Positions 1-8,725 of a stretch of DNA of 64,000 bases are shown one piece after another. This DNA comes from Zymomonas mobilis (GTDB lineage Bacteria; Pseudomonadota; Alphaproteobacteria; Sphingomonadales; Sphingomonadaceae): NCBI RefSeq assembly GCF_006715975.1, contig NZ_VFOF01000001.1:196001-260000 (forward strand), read 5' to 3'. The notes below the pieces were generated by a model. The model searched no databases and was not told the DNA's origin. It saw nothing but the letters and a program-made list of their open reading frames with translations. Numbering within the stretch: position 1 is the stretch's first letter; the number at the start of each line of letters is the position of its first letter. Both the position numbers and the translations under genes were made by a program.

Positions 1-1250
1 TTCTGAATAAACGCCGGTTCCTGCCGCTTTTCGTTACCCAGACTTTGGGAGCTTTTAACGATAACCTGTTCAGGACGGTGGTTGTTCTGGTTGCGACTTA
101 TGGGATTTATTCCAATCCCCAGATGGAAACCCGTTTTTCAGCGATCGCAACCGGCATTTTTATTATACCTTTTTTTCTGTTTTCGGCTTTGGCTGGTCAA
201 TTGGCCGATACCCATGACAAAGCGCGTATTATTCGTATCGTTAAAATAGCTGAAATCGGTATCATGATAACCGGTGCTATTGGTCTTTGGGGGCATTCTA
301 TCCCGTTAATGTTGATCGCTGTTTTTGCGATGGGGATTCATTCCACCTTTTCTGGCCCGATTAAATATGCGATTTTGCCGCAGCATCTGAAAGAAGACGA
401 AGTATTGGGTGGCACCGGTCTTGTTGAGGCGGGTAGCTATCTGGCTATTTTGGGCGGAACTGTGGTTGCCGGTTTCGTGAATAGTGAAACCGCCGGTCTG
501 GTTATTTTGTCGATGGCATTATTGGGGTGTTACGCATCGAAGCATATTCCCGAGGCGCAAGCCGAAAAAGAAGGGGAGCCGATCGATCATCATATCTTTC
601 GTGCCTCTTTCCGTTTGATATCGGCAACGATGCATATTCCGCGTTTGTTTTTGGCGATTTGTTCGATCAGCTTTTTCTGGGCTATCGGATCGGTGCTGAT
701 TATCCAATTTCCGCCCTTGGTGAAAAATCTGTTTTATGCAGATAAGCAGGTTGCCAGTTTGTTTTTGGCGATTTTCTCCGTTGGGGTAGCTATTGGCTCC
801 CTGCTGATTAACCGTCTGCTATGCGGTAAGGTATCTGCCCGTTATGCGCCCGGTTCGGTTCTTGCCATGGGCGCTTCGGTCTTGTGGTTTGATTGGGTTA
901 TCCAGCGTTGGCATAATATTCCCGTCCATCGTTTCTTCTCGGTTCCTGAATTTATTCACCAGCCCGGCGTAGAATTAGTTTTTATCGCCTTGTTAGCGGT
1001 GGCTATTACCGGCGGGATGTTTGTTGTGCCGTTATATGCTTTTTTGACGACGACGGTTGAGAAGGATCATACCGCCCGAACGGTTGCAGCCAATAATATT
1101 ATGACTTCTGGTGCTATGGTTTTGGGTGGCTTTTCGGCGGCCGTTGCCAGTAATATCGGTTTTTCTACCTCCCAGATATTATGGGCTGTTGCGACGATGT
1201 GCTGTGTCGCCGCATGGTTGTCATGGAAGCTGCATTGCAGTTGTGATTAA
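1..1250 (+). CDS. LplT-like MFS transporter, 5' end outside window
   Basis: This is a polytopic inner-membrane protein of the major facilitator superfamily. The reading frame is open from the left edge (first full codon at position 3), so the start codon lies upstream. A TTG at 45 is not a credible start because conserved sequence (RRFLPLFVTQ) precedes it. The signature GAFNDNLFR followed by alternating hydrophobic segments resembles LplT, the lysophospholipid flippase, and the MFS domain that many proteobacteria fuse to an acyltransferase/acyl-ACP synthetase (Aas). Here the protein ends at WKLHCSCD with no acyltransferase domain and none follows, so a transport-only version is inferred. The substrate is not shown by the sequence. 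A strong bidirectional terminator follows. Confidence 0.85.
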   Translation, partial: LNKRRFLPLFVTQTLGAFNDNLFRTVVVLVATYGIYSNPQMETRFSAIATGIFIIPFFLFSALAGQLADTHDKARIIRIVKIAEIGIMITGAIGLWGHSIPLMLIAVFAMGIHSTFSGPIKYAILPQHLKEDEVLGGTGLVEAGSYLAILGGTVVAGFVNSETAGLVILSMALLGCYASKHIPEAQAEKEGEPIDHHIFRASFRLISATMHIPRLFLAICSISFFWAIGSVLIIQFPPLVKNLFYADKQVASLFLAIFSVGVAIGSLLINRLLCGKVSARYAPGSVLAMGASVLWFDWVIQRWHNIPVHRFFSVPEFIHQPGVELVFIALLAVAITGGMFVVPLYAFLTTTVEKDHTARTVAANNIMTSGAMVLGGFSAAVASNIGFSTSQILWAVATMCCVAAWLSWKLHCSCD

Positions 1251-1311
1251 GATTGAAGAGGATGTTTTAAGGATCGTGTTATTTTGATCCTGCGATATCG
1301 TGAAGCGTTAT

Positions 1312-1363
1312 AAGGCAGAGGAAAGGATGAGGTTGATTATCATTCTTTCCTCTGCCTTTTTTA
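1312..1363. terminator. Bidirectional rho-independent terminator
   Basis: A perfect 14-bp inverted repeat (AAGGCAGAGGAAAG at 1312-1325, its complement at 1345-1358) has a 19-nt loop, with a T run continuing to 1362. It lies between the convergent MFS and HxlR genes and reaches the HxlR stop, so it can serve both transcripts. Confidence 0.85.
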
Positions 1364-1744
1364 TTCGGGCTCGGCTGAATTGGGCAGGGCGATATCAACT
1401 TCTTTTTTATGGGTAATACCCCATTGATACAGCATTTCGATTGGCTCGATAAAAATCTGTCCTAATTCGGTTAATCGATATTCAACGATCGGCGGCATCA
1501 CCTGTTCGATATCACGTTGCACCCATTGACGTTGTTCCAGCTCTTTGAGTGTCTGGGTCATCATTTTTTTGGATAATCCCGGAATACTCCGCATCAATTG
1601 GGTTGGTCGGGCATGGCCACCGAGCAAATGAATAGTATGCAAAATCATAGTGATCCATTTCCCGCTGAATAATCGCAATAACCGTCGCGGCGCGCAGTCT
1701 TCTTCAAAAGGGGGCGTGCGATATTCTTCGGGAAGCGGCGACAT
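1361..1744 (-). CDS. HxlR-family transcriptional regulator
   Basis: This is a small winged-helix DNA-binding protein of about 127 residues, the usual HxlR size. It has a Cys near the N terminus (EEDCAPR), a helix-turn-helix around residues 40-71 with GLSKKMMTQTLKELE as the recognition helix, and the wing motif VEYRLTELG. HxlR proteins commonly sense redox or electrophile stress through such a Cys; whether this one does is inference. I chose ATG at 1744 over the TTG immediately before it. The gene is divergent from the PRISE-type reductase at 1853, the usual arrangement for an HxlR regulator controlling the neighbouring oxidoreductase from the shared 108-bp intergenic region. Confidence 0.85.
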   Translation of the reverse strand: MSPLPEEYRTPPFEEDCAPRRLLRLFSGKWITMILHTIHLLGGHARPTQLMRSIPGLSKKMMTQTLKELEQRQWVQRDIEQVMPPIVEYRLTELGQIFIEPIEMLYQWGITHKKEVDIALPNSAEPE

Positions 1745-1852
1745 CAACAGGGTAACCTTTTAGTGACCAAGGCACAAAATAGTGCCGGATTGCGGATATT
1801 TTCCAGAATAGACATCTTCCTGACAGAAGCTTGTTGAAAAGGAAATATCAAT

Positions 1853-2917
1853 ATGTCTCTTAAAGCTCTGGTCGTGGGATCAACGGGGGTTGTTGGTCAG
1901 AATTTAGCCAATCGATTGGTGGCAGAAGGCTGGACGGTTTATGGTTTGGCGCGGCATCCTTTTGATGCGGTGAGTGGCGTTTTGCCTGTTGCCGCCGATC
2001 TTTTGGATAAGGATGCTTTGAAAACGGCTTTGGCCGATATTTCGGTTTCCCATGTGTTTTTCTGCACATGGTCACGTCGTCCGACAGAAAAAGAGAATTG
2101 CATCGTCAACAGCCAGATGATGGCCAATGTCTTTCAGTCTTTACCGCATCCTGAAAATATCGAGCATAGCGCCCTTGTTACCGGCATGAAGCATTATCTC
2201 GGTTCTTTTGAAAGCTATGCCAAGGGGGCATTACCCGAGACGCCTTTCCGTGAAACCATGCCGCGTCTCGATGTCGAAAATTTTTATTATAATCAGGAAG
2301 ATTTACTGTTCGACGCGGCCAAGCAATATGGATTTTCGTGGAGCGTTCACCGTCCCCATACCATTGTTGGCTATGCGGTCGGCAATGTCATGAACATTGC
2401 GACGACATTAGCGGTTTATGCCAGCATTTGTCGTGAGACCGGCCGTCCTTTTGTTTTTCCGGGGTCGCCTATGCAATGGCACGGTTTGACTGACGTAACG
2501 GATGCGCGTCAATTGGCGTCTCAGGTGCTTTGGGCATCGACCAGTGCTGCTGGACGCAATCAGGCCTTTAATGTGGTCAATGGCGATGTGTTCCGCTGGA
2601 AATGGTTATGGCCACAATTGGCAAAATGGTTCGGGATTGAGGCGGCGCCTTATCCTGAAAGAAGATCTTCCCTTGAGCAGGCATTATCGGGTGATGATGA
2701 TTTGTGGCAGACCATAACCCGTCGTTACAATCTTCAAAATATCGGTTTTGGAAAATTGGTTTCAGCTTGGCATACTGATGCCGATTTGGGGCGTCCCATT
2801 GAATCGGTTACCGACATGAGCAAAAGTCGCCGCGCCGGATTTTTGGATTACCAATATACGCCGGATTCTTTCTTTGATGTGTTCGAGCGTTTGCGGGCTG
2901 AACATATTATTCCGTGA
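1853..2917 (+). CDS. PRISE-like SDR family NAD(P)H-dependent reductase
   Basis: This is an atypical short-chain dehydrogenase/reductase of 354 residues. It has a Rossmann motif GSTGVVGQ at residues 9-16 and the two diagnostic motifs of the progesterone-5-beta-reductase/iridoid synthase-like (PRISE) family: TGMKHY (110-115, catalytic Lys113) and NFYYNQED (143-150, catalytic Tyr). PRISE enzymes reduce activated C=C bonds of enones with NADPH, and bacterial members have unclear natural substrates. A Shine-Dalgarno AAAGGAAA sits 7-8 nt before ATG. The divergent HxlR regulator suggests induction by an electrophilic compound, but this is inferred only from the neighbourhood. Confidence 0.85.
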   Translation: MSLKALVVGSTGVVGQNLANRLVAEGWTVYGLARHPFDAVSGVLPVAADLLDKDALKTALADISVSHVFFCTWSRRPTEKENCIVNSQMMANVFQSLPHPENIEHSALVTGMKHYLGSFESYAKGALPETPFRETMPRLDVENFYYNQEDLLFDAAKQYGFSWSVHRPHTIVGYAVGNVMNIATTLAVYASICRETGRPFVFPGSPMQWHGLTDVTDARQLASQVLWASTSAAGRNQAFNVVNGDVFRWKWLWPQLAKWFGIEAAPYPERRSSLEQALSGDDDLWQTITRRYNLQNIGFGKLVSAWHTDADLGRPIESVTDMSKSRRAGFLDYQYTPDSFFDVFERLRAEHIIP

Positions 2918-2933
2918 TCAGGTCGTTTTGAAT

Positions 2934-2982
2934 AGGCAGTCTTGTTTTTGCTTTAAGGGTGAAAGCAAGGCTGCCTTTTTTT
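2934..2982 (+). terminator. Rho-independent terminator of the PRISE-like gene
   Basis: AGGCAG (2934-2939) pairs with CTGCCT (2971-2976), with further pairing inside (CTTG/CAAG, GCTTT/AAAGC), followed by a run of seven T. Confidence 0.8.
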
Positions 2983-3397
2983 GGCAAGGCATAGGGTTGT
3001 CGGAAAGGGCAAGGTAGTTTTTTGAATGGCCTTAATTCGATTTTTGCATGACGTTAATTTTATAACCTTTCGATGTATTTATCTTATTCCAAAGAAGGCT
3101 TTTTCTGCAAAAAGGCTGGAAGTCTTGGGTAGTTTTATGCCTTTTTTCTTTGATGAATAAATTTTGATGCGCTTTGATTATCTAAAATGAAGCACTGGTG
3201 GTCTAATCGCTCTTTTATCCTGATAAAACCGACCTATTTTGTCTAAAATCTCCTGTCTTTTTATGAAAAAACGCTATCGAAGAAGGAATGACGACTTTGA
3301 TCAGGGATTGATTCGTCTCTTTTTGCGCCAATCATTTTAATGACGGTCTGTTTTTATTCACTGTCCGCTTTTTGGACAGAAAGCTAAAGGGTATGGC
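2983..3397. other. AT-rich intergenic region, no gene seen
   Basis: About 415 bp between a terminator and the beta-lactamase-like gene. I found no ORF with coding character, no RNA gene and no clear repeat. It presumably holds the promoter of the downstream gene, but I could not assign -35/-10 boxes with confidence. Confidence 0.5.
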
Positions 3398-4972
3398 ATG
3401 AAGTGTCGGACGATCATGACGGCTGTTAAAAATATGCGCTGTAATAAAAGAGATTATTTGAAAAAAAAGATCGCCTCTCTTCATAAAACTGCGTTGAAAA
3501 CCGGCACGCTTTTAACTGCGTTTTCCTGTCTTGTGCCTTCCGTTGTTCAGGCAATCGAACCCGTGAATAATACGGTTGTGCAGACTTTGGCTCCGCCTGA
3601 AGAAGGCACATCGGTTATTGATTACCAAAAAATTGACCAGCGTTTGAATCGTTTGATGTCGTCCCAGACGATGGTTGGTTTGGGCGTTGTGATTATCGAA
3701 AATGGTAGAATCCGTTTTGTCCGTGGCTATGGCGTGAGAAAATCCGGTGGCCATGAGGTCGTTACCCCGAATACTGTTTTTAGATGGGCTTCTTTATCCA
3801 AAGGGGTCGCTTCAACTATGGTCAATTTATTGGCCGATCAGAAGCGTCTATCTTTGGATGACATTATTTCTCGTTATGGTACTACGCTCCGTTTACCCGA
3901 TCATGCCGAACAGCAGGCCACTATCCGTATGTTATTATCCCAGCGATTGGGCTTGGTTCATAATGCCTATGATGATCGGTTAGAGCATGGTGAAGATCCG
4001 GCCAGTTTGCGGCAGATGTTGGATCAGTTGCATCTGAGTTGTTCTGTTGGGCAATGCTATGGCTATCAAAATGTTGCCTTTGATACTGCGCATGAAATTG
4101 TCGAGCGTGTAACGGGTATGAGTTATGCCCAAGCCGTTCGCCGTTATCTGTTTTTGCCATTGGGCATGTATTCGGCATCAATTGGCAGAAGTGCTTTAGT
4201 TAATTCGCTTGATTGGGCGGAACCGCATACGGGACAACATACCCGTGAGGTGAAAGAGAATTATTACCGTATCCCTGCCGCCGGTGGTGTGAATAGTTCC
4301 ATTATCGATTTGGGTCGATGGGTTCGGGCGCAGATGGGTATGGAGCCGGAAACTTTGTCCCATTCATTATTGAACCGGATTCATCAGCCGCAGATCAATA
4401 CCGGCACATGGAAAGGGGGCCCTGTTGATCACGCTATGGACGATGCCGCCTATGCCATGGCTTTTCGTGTTTACCACTATCGAGGACATTTGATGGTTGG
4501 GCATCGTGGGGCTGTTAGTGGATACCGTTCTTTGTTATTATTTGACCCTAAATTGAAATCTGGGGTCGCAGCTTTGTGGAATAGTGAAAGCCCACGCCCG
4601 ACAGGGTTGCAATTGGAAGTTATGGATATGCTGTATCACCAGCCCTTCCATGATTGGATGGAGCTGGATACGCCAGATCTACCGCCCGTTGAGCATCACG
4701 TTTCGCGCCCTATATCAAAAGCAGAGCGGCTACGGATGGAACGCCATAACGCCAATGGGCATCATCCCGTTGTGGCAAAGAAAGCTGTTGGTAAAGACGC
4801 CCATAGCAAAAACGCGCATGCGGTCGCAGCAAAGTCAAAGCCGACAAAAGCGCCAGCCCATCCGGCGGCCGCACATAAAGCGGCAGCTAGCGACAAGAAA
4901 GCACATCCTGCCGTTGTGAAAAAAGCGGCGCCGAAACCGGCTGCAAAAGAGAAGGCTGCTCATAAAAAATAG
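3398..4972 (+). CDS. Secreted serine beta-lactamase-like/class C family hydrolase with basic C-terminal tail
   Basis: A beta-lactamase/penicillin-binding-protein fold enzyme of 524 residues. Active-site motifs are in order: SLSK (132-135, nucleophile Ser132 and Lys135), YQN (223-225, the class C YxN position) and HRG (369-371, in place of KTG). HxG is common in esterase/peptidase members, so true beta-lactamase activity is uncertain. The N terminus carries a long basic stretch and then a hydrophobic segment ending at VVQA (about residue 52), suggesting export to the periplasm. ATG 3398 gives an unusually long pre-signal region; internal ATGs at 3416 or 3434 are alternatives. Residues about 440-524 form a low-complexity tail rich in Lys, Ala and His, outside the catalytic domain and histone-H1-like in composition. 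Confidence 0.85.
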   Translation: MKCRTIMTAVKNMRCNKRDYLKKKIASLHKTALKTGTLLTAFSCLVPSVVQAIEPVNNTVVQTLAPPEEGTSVIDYQKIDQRLNRLMSSQTMVGLGVVIIENGRIRFVRGYGVRKSGGHEVVTPNTVFRWASLSKGVASTMVNLLADQKRLSLDDIISRYGTTLRLPDHAEQQATIRMLLSQRLGLVHNAYDDRLEHGEDPASLRQMLDQLHLSCSVGQCYGYQNVAFDTAHEIVERVTGMSYAQAVRRYLFLPLGMYSASIGRSALVNSLDWAEPHTGQHTREVKENYYRIPAAGGVNSSIIDLGRWVRAQMGMEPETLSHSLLNRIHQPQINTGTWKGGPVDHAMDDAAYAMAFRVYHYRGHLMVGHRGAVSGYRSLLLFDPKLKSGVAALWNSESPRPTGLQLEVMDMLYHQPFHDWMELDTPDLPPVEHHVSRPISKAERLRMERHNANGHHPVVAKKAVGKDAHSKNAHAVAAKSKPTKAPAHPAAAHKAAASDKKAHPAVVKKAAPKPAAKEKAAHKK

Positions 4973-5014
4973 GGGCGGTTAGATGGCTTTTGTGAGGGCA
5001 GATAGTCTGTGACC

Positions 5015-5065
5015 ATGAGGGCGGCGATATTGCAATTATAACGAATAGCGTTAAAAAACGCCGCC
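5015..5065 (+). promoter_or_regulatory. leuC leader with mutually exclusive hairpins (attenuator candidate)
   Basis: GGCGGCG (5020-5026) is perfectly complementary to CGCCGCC (5059-5065), which lies directly against the leuC Shine-Dalgarno (AAAGG 5066-5070). An alternative hairpin GCGTT/AACGC lies at about 5048-5061 and competes for the same 3' arm. A mini-ORF from ATG 5015 to TAA 5041 would encode MRAAILQL, with two Leu and one Ile codon, and overlaps the 5' arm. The mini-ORF has no good Shine-Dalgarno, so regulation by leader translation is only a hypothesis. Confidence 0.35.
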
Positions 5066-5077
5066 AAAGGAATAATT

Positions 5078-6532
5078 ATGACAAAAAATCCGCGCACTCT
5101 TTATGAAAAAATATGGGACGCTCATATTGTTGAGCGTCGTGAGGATGGTTCCGCCCTTGTTTATATCGACCGGCATCTCGTCCATGAGGTGACCAGTCCG
5201 CAAGCTTTTGAAGCTTTGCGTCAGGCTGGACGTCCGTTGCGTCGCCCAGATCGGACTTTGGCGGTGCCGGATCACAATGTTCCGACAACGGCGCGTGTTG
5301 ATGGTGAAGGGCATTTGTTACCGATTGCTGATCCGCAATCCGCCAAGCAGTTAGAAGCACTGGCTAAAAATGCGCCGGAATTTGGTGTGCGTTATATTAG
5401 CGCTACCGATCCAGAGCAGGGCATTGTCCATGTGGTGGGCCCTGAGCAGGGATTTACCTTGCCTGGCACGACGTTGGTTTGTGGTGACAGCCATACGGCA
5501 GCGCATGGTGCTTTGGGAGCTTTGGCTTTTGGTATCGGAACCTCCGAAGTCGAACATGTCATGGCAACCCAGACTTTGATCCTGAATCCGGCAAAGACCA
5601 TGGAAGTTCGGGTTGAAGGCAAGCTGTCCCCTGATGTGTCTGCAAAAGATCTGATCCTTCACATTATTCATGTTTTGGGCACCGCAGGCGGTACCGGATA
5701 TGCCATTGAATATACCGGCGAAGCCATTCGCAATCTGTCGATTGAAGAGCGTCTGACCGTTTCCAATATGTCGATCGAAGCGGGCGCTCGCACAGGATTG
5801 ATTGCGCCTGATGAGAAGACCTTTGCTTATCTGTTCGCGCGTCCCATGTCCCCCAAGGGAGATGATTGGGAAAAAGCGGTGCGTTGGTGGAAGTCTTTGG
5901 CAACTGATGAGGGGGCTGTCTATGACAAGACCGTCGTCATTCATGCCGATGAGGTTCAGCCTTCTGTGACATGGGGTACTAGCCCTGAAGATGTTGTGCC
6001 GATAACTGGCGTTGTGCCTGATCCGGCTTCTTTCCCTGATCCGGCCAAACAGGCTGCTGCCCGTCGTTCTTTGGAATATATGGGTTTGGAACCTGGCCAA
6101 AAAATGGATGGTTTGGCTGTTGAAAATGTTTTCATCGGTAGTTGCACCAACAGCCGGATTGAAGATTTGAGAGCGGCTGCTTCGGTTGTCTGGGGACGGC
6201 ATGTTGCCGATAACGTCAAGCAGGCTTTGGTTGTGCCTGGTTCTGGTTTGGTAAAACGTCAGGCCGAGGCTGAAGGCTTGGATGAAGTCTTTAAAGCGGC
6301 TGGTTTTGAATGGCGTGAGCCGGGCTGTTCCATGTGTTTGGCCATGAACCCCGATAAGGTGCCCGCTGGTGAGCGCTGTGCCTCGACGTCGAACCGTAAC
6401 TTTGTTGGGCGGCAAGGCCCCGGTGCCAGAACCCATCTGGTTTCACCCGCTATGGCGGCGGCCGCCGCCGTTACCGGACATCTGACTGACCTGCGTCATC
6501 TTGCGCCGGTTAAAATGGGAGAAACGGCATGA
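5078..6532 (+). CDS. leuC: 3-isopropylmalate dehydratase large subunit
   Basis: This is the large subunit of isopropylmalate isomerase, which converts 2-isopropylmalate to 3-isopropylmalate in leucine biosynthesis in the cytoplasm. Family signatures are clear: [12 protein letters not shown] (136-147), [12 protein letters not shown] (353-364), and the three [4Fe-4S] ligands Cys356, Cys417 and Cys420 (GCSMC). The length of 484 is close to the usual 465-480. ATG 5078 has an AAAGG ribosome site 8 nt upstream, inside a structured leader. The stop overlaps leuD by 4 bp (ATGA), implying translational coupling. Confidence 0.97.
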   Translation: MTKNPRTLYEKIWDAHIVERREDGSALVYIDRHLVHEVTSPQAFEALRQAGRPLRRPDRTLAVPDHNVPTTARVDGEGHLLPIADPQSAKQLEALAKNAPEFGVRYISATDPEQGIVHVVGPEQGFTLPGTTLVCGDSHTAAHGALGALAFGIGTSEVEHVMATQTLILNPAKTMEVRVEGKLSPDVSAKDLILHIIHVLGTAGGTGYAIEYTGEAIRNLSIEERLTVSNMSIEAGARTGLIAPDEKTFAYLFARPMSPKGDDWEKAVRWWKSLATDEGAVYDKTVVIHADEVQPSVTWGTSPEDVVPITGVVPDPASFPDPAKQAAARRSLEYMGLEPGQKMDGLAVENVFIGSCTNSRIEDLRAAASVVWGRHVADNVKQALVVPGSGLVKRQAEAEGLDEVFKAAGFEWREPGCSMCLAMNPDKVPAGERCASTSNRNFVGRQGPGARTHLVSPAMAAAAAVTGHLTDLRHLAPVKMGETA

Positions 6533-7107
6533 AAGCTGTCAAAATAGTCGAAGGCCGTGCCTATCCGTTAGGCGAAAGCAATATTGATACGGATATCATT
6601 ATTCCGGCTCATTATCTGAAAACGACTGACCGTAAAGGTTTGGCAAAGGGTGCGTTTGAAAGCATTCGGGCAAAAGAAGGCAATGTCTTTGATGATCCCG
6701 AATATAAAGGCGCGCCAATCCTGATCGCGGGTGATAATTTCGGTTGTGGTTCCAGTCGTGAACATGCTGCTTGGGCGATCAATGAAATGGGCATTGAAGC
6801 GGTTATTGCGCCGCGTTTTTCGGATATTTTTTCCGGTAATGCCTTCAAAAATGGTTTGTTGACGGTTGTTTTGCCGGAAGCCGATGTCGAGCGTTTATTA
6901 GAAGTTGCAAAAACCGACCCGATTACGCTTGATCTCGAAAATCAGGTAGTGACGACCCCTTTTCAGGATCGTTTTCATTTTGAGATTGATCCTTTCCGCA
7001 AGCGTTGCTTGTTGGAAGGCTTGGATGAAATCGGTTTGACCCTGAAAGATCAGGATAAGATCAGCCAATATGAAGATGTATTGGCGAGTGATCGCCCTTG
7101 GGTCTAA
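6529..7107 (+). CDS. leuD: 3-isopropylmalate dehydratase small subunit
   Basis: The swivel-domain small subunit partners LeuC to form the isopropylmalate isomerase heterodimer. The hallmark motif [13 protein letters not shown] is at residues 68-80 and the early [13 protein letters not shown] motif (18-30) is intact. At 192 residues it is close to the usual 200. It overlaps leuC by ATGA. A strong terminator follows 33 bp later, so the transcript is leuCD only; leuA and leuB are not in the window. Confidence 0.97.
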   Translation: MKAVKIVEGRAYPLGESNIDTDIIIPAHYLKTTDRKGLAKGAFESIRAKEGNVFDDPEYKGAPILIAGDNFGCGSSREHAAWAINEMGIEAVIAPRFSDIFSGNAFKNGLLTVVLPEADVERLLEVAKTDPITLDLENQVVTTPFQDRFHFEIDPFRKRCLLEGLDEIGLTLKDQDKISQYEDVLASDRPWV

Positions 7108-7140
7108 GCATCTGGCGAATTTAGTTTCGATGATTTTTTA

Positions 7141-7175
7141 AGAAACAGCCCGTTTTTTAGCGGGCTGTTTCTTTG
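7141..7175 (+). terminator. Rho-independent terminator after leuD
   Basis: A perfect 12-bp stem, AGAAACAGCCCG (7141-7152) with CGGGCTGTTTCT (7161-7172), has an 8-nt T-rich loop. The 3' T tract is short, but the hairpin is very stable. Confidence 0.8.
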
Positions 7176-7224
7176 TGGATAAAGCCACTGCGCAAGGATG
7201 GTTTTCTTTTGCTTCGGAGCAAAA

Positions 7225-8040
7225 TTAGATTTGCTTGCGGTTTTTTAGAATTCTTTCGGCAAGCTGGTAATCGGAGAGTTTATCGACGTCGATTCCGGCT
7301 TCTGGCTGGGAGAGAACAACTGGATTGATGGTAAGGCCAAGTTTGTTGCCAACTTGGTTGAGCGCTTTTTTGAAGCTGATGCTGCGCGTGATGGCTCTGA
7401 TCGCGAGGCAAAGACCGAAATGGCGGATGAGCTGCCATGCTTTTTTACGGTTTTGTTCGATTTCTGCCCATTGCTGTAAAGCGGCTTTAACTTTGTCATT
7501 GGCCATCGCGAAGAGATTGGCGCCGCTATAGGCATCGTCTGAAAAGCAGAGCCATGTTCTACGGTTTTCAGGATAGCTTTTTAACAGATTGCTACGGGAG
7601 ACGACCCCGACGCTTAAGTCGCTTTCTTGGGCTTTTGATAGAAATTCAGCCACCATTTCTTTAGTCAATAATGGATGGTCGGCGGTGGTTACCAAAAGCG
7701 GCCATGTAATGTTTTTCTTATCGATCAGGCTAATAATGCTGTTAGCGATGCCGCTACCGGAGACAGCGGTTGTTATCCGGTCCTCCTTGGCCATCCATGT
7801 GCAGTCGCCCGTCAGCAAAGCATTCGGGTCTTGCGCCATGACCACGATATGGCCGATCGTCGGTGCTTGAGTATTTTCTTCTGGTGAAAGCGCCAGAAGC
7901 GTTTTGGCAACCCGTGAAAGCATGGCTTCACCATCAATCGGGGTTAGTGCTTTCCATTCCTGTTGAAACTGTGCCGCAAGCGGATCAATGCCGGGGCGTT
8001 GTCCTGCCAGAATGAGTGCTGTCCATGCTTGTCCGGTCAT
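7225..8040 (-). CDS. MobA-like NTP transferase domain protein
   Basis: A GT-A/nucleotidyltransferase-fold protein of 271 residues. The N-terminal nucleotide-binding element ALILAGQRPG (8-17), a Lys at residue 30 in the LxxK position and TTADHPLL (118-125, metal-binding Asp) match the NTP_transf_3 group, which includes MobA and other molybdopterin/cobalamin or sugar nucleotidyltransferases. A C-terminal segment beyond the core (about 190-271) is not assigned. The motif is degenerate relative to MobA (no GGxSxRMG), so MobA function is not claimed and the substrate is unknown. The next gene upstream, 8107-8433, is on the same strand with a 66-bp gap. Confidence 0.7.
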   Translation of the reverse strand: MTGQAWTALILAGQRPGIDPLAAQFQQEWKALTPIDGEAMLSRVAKTLLALSPEENTQAPTIGHIVVMAQDPNALLTGDCTWMAKEDRITTAVSGSGIANSIISLIDKKNITWPLLVTTADHPLLTKEMVAEFLSKAQESDLSVGVVSRSNLLKSYPENRRTWLCFSDDAYSGANLFAMANDKVKAALQQWAEIEQNRKKAWQLIRHFGLCLAIRAITRSISFKKALNQVGNKLGLTINPVVLSQPEAGIDVDKLSDYQLAERILKNRKQI

Positions 8041-8106
8041 ATGATTTTCAGCTTTTATCTAAGGAATGGAAAAGAGCGTTGCACCGAGAGAGTGAAAAAC
8101 GCCAAT

Positions 8107-8433
8107 CTAGGCCGGTGAAATCAGGTTGAGGCCGATAACCCCGATTAAAATCAGCGCGATACATCCGATCTGTCTGATATCAAGCGTTTCGTGAAAAATC
8201 CATTGGCTGATGATTGTCATCACTGCCAATCCGCCGCCTGCCCAGACGGCATAAACGATGCCCATCGGAAGAGTTTTAAAGACGAAGGAAACGATCGTAA
8301 AGCAGATGAAATAACCAACGCAGGCCGTTACCAGCCACCATGGTTTATCAATACCATTTGCCAATCGTAAAGCTGTGGTGGCGGCTACTTCGAAAAAGAC
8401 AGCAATAGCCAGCCCTGTCCAGCCTGTGAACAT
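8107..8433 (-). CDS. Small multidrug-resistance (EmrE/SugE-type) transporter
   Basis: A 108-residue inner-membrane protein with four hydrophobic helices, the standard SMR size. SMR features include the membrane-embedded Glu in helix 1 (AVFFEVAATTALR, about residue 14) and the helix-3 stretch GIVYAVWAGGG. SMR proteins work as dual-topology dimers that exchange protons for lipophilic cations, guanidinium or, in some cases, other small solutes. I chose ATG 8433 because AGGAGA lies 5-10 nt upstream; an in-frame extension to 8505 would add 24 polar residues. The gene is divergent from the GT2 transferase at 8726. Confidence 0.88.
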   Translation of the reverse strand: MFTGWTGLAIAVFFEVAATTALRLANGIDKPWWLVTACVGYFICFTIVSFVFKTLPMGIVYAVWAGGGLAVMTIISQWIFHETLDIRQIGCIALILIGVIGLNLISPA

Positions 8434-8725
8434 GATAGTCTCCTGAGAATATGGGCGGAAAGAATAGCGGGAAATGAGGTTTGAGTAAGCTGTTTTGTTA
8501 AACAAGCATTTTGTTTTTGATGATGGCTTGGAATGGAATAGTCGCTTTTTTGATCCTGTGTGAAGAAAAAACAGCCATTGTAAAGTTGATCGGATTTCTT
8601 TCTCTTTGAAAAATTATAGTAAATGAAGCAAAGCCTTCACCGGCAGCGGAAAGCGCTTGTTTTATTTTTGAATGTATAAATAAAGCATTTTTATAGAATA
8701 GCTTTGTAAAGATTGGCAGCTACTT

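Noticed and set aside
5351-6436. Long antisense ORF (361 codons) over leuC
   Set aside because: It lies fully within leuC on the other strand, is rich in Arg/His/Asn from complementary codons and has no known motif.
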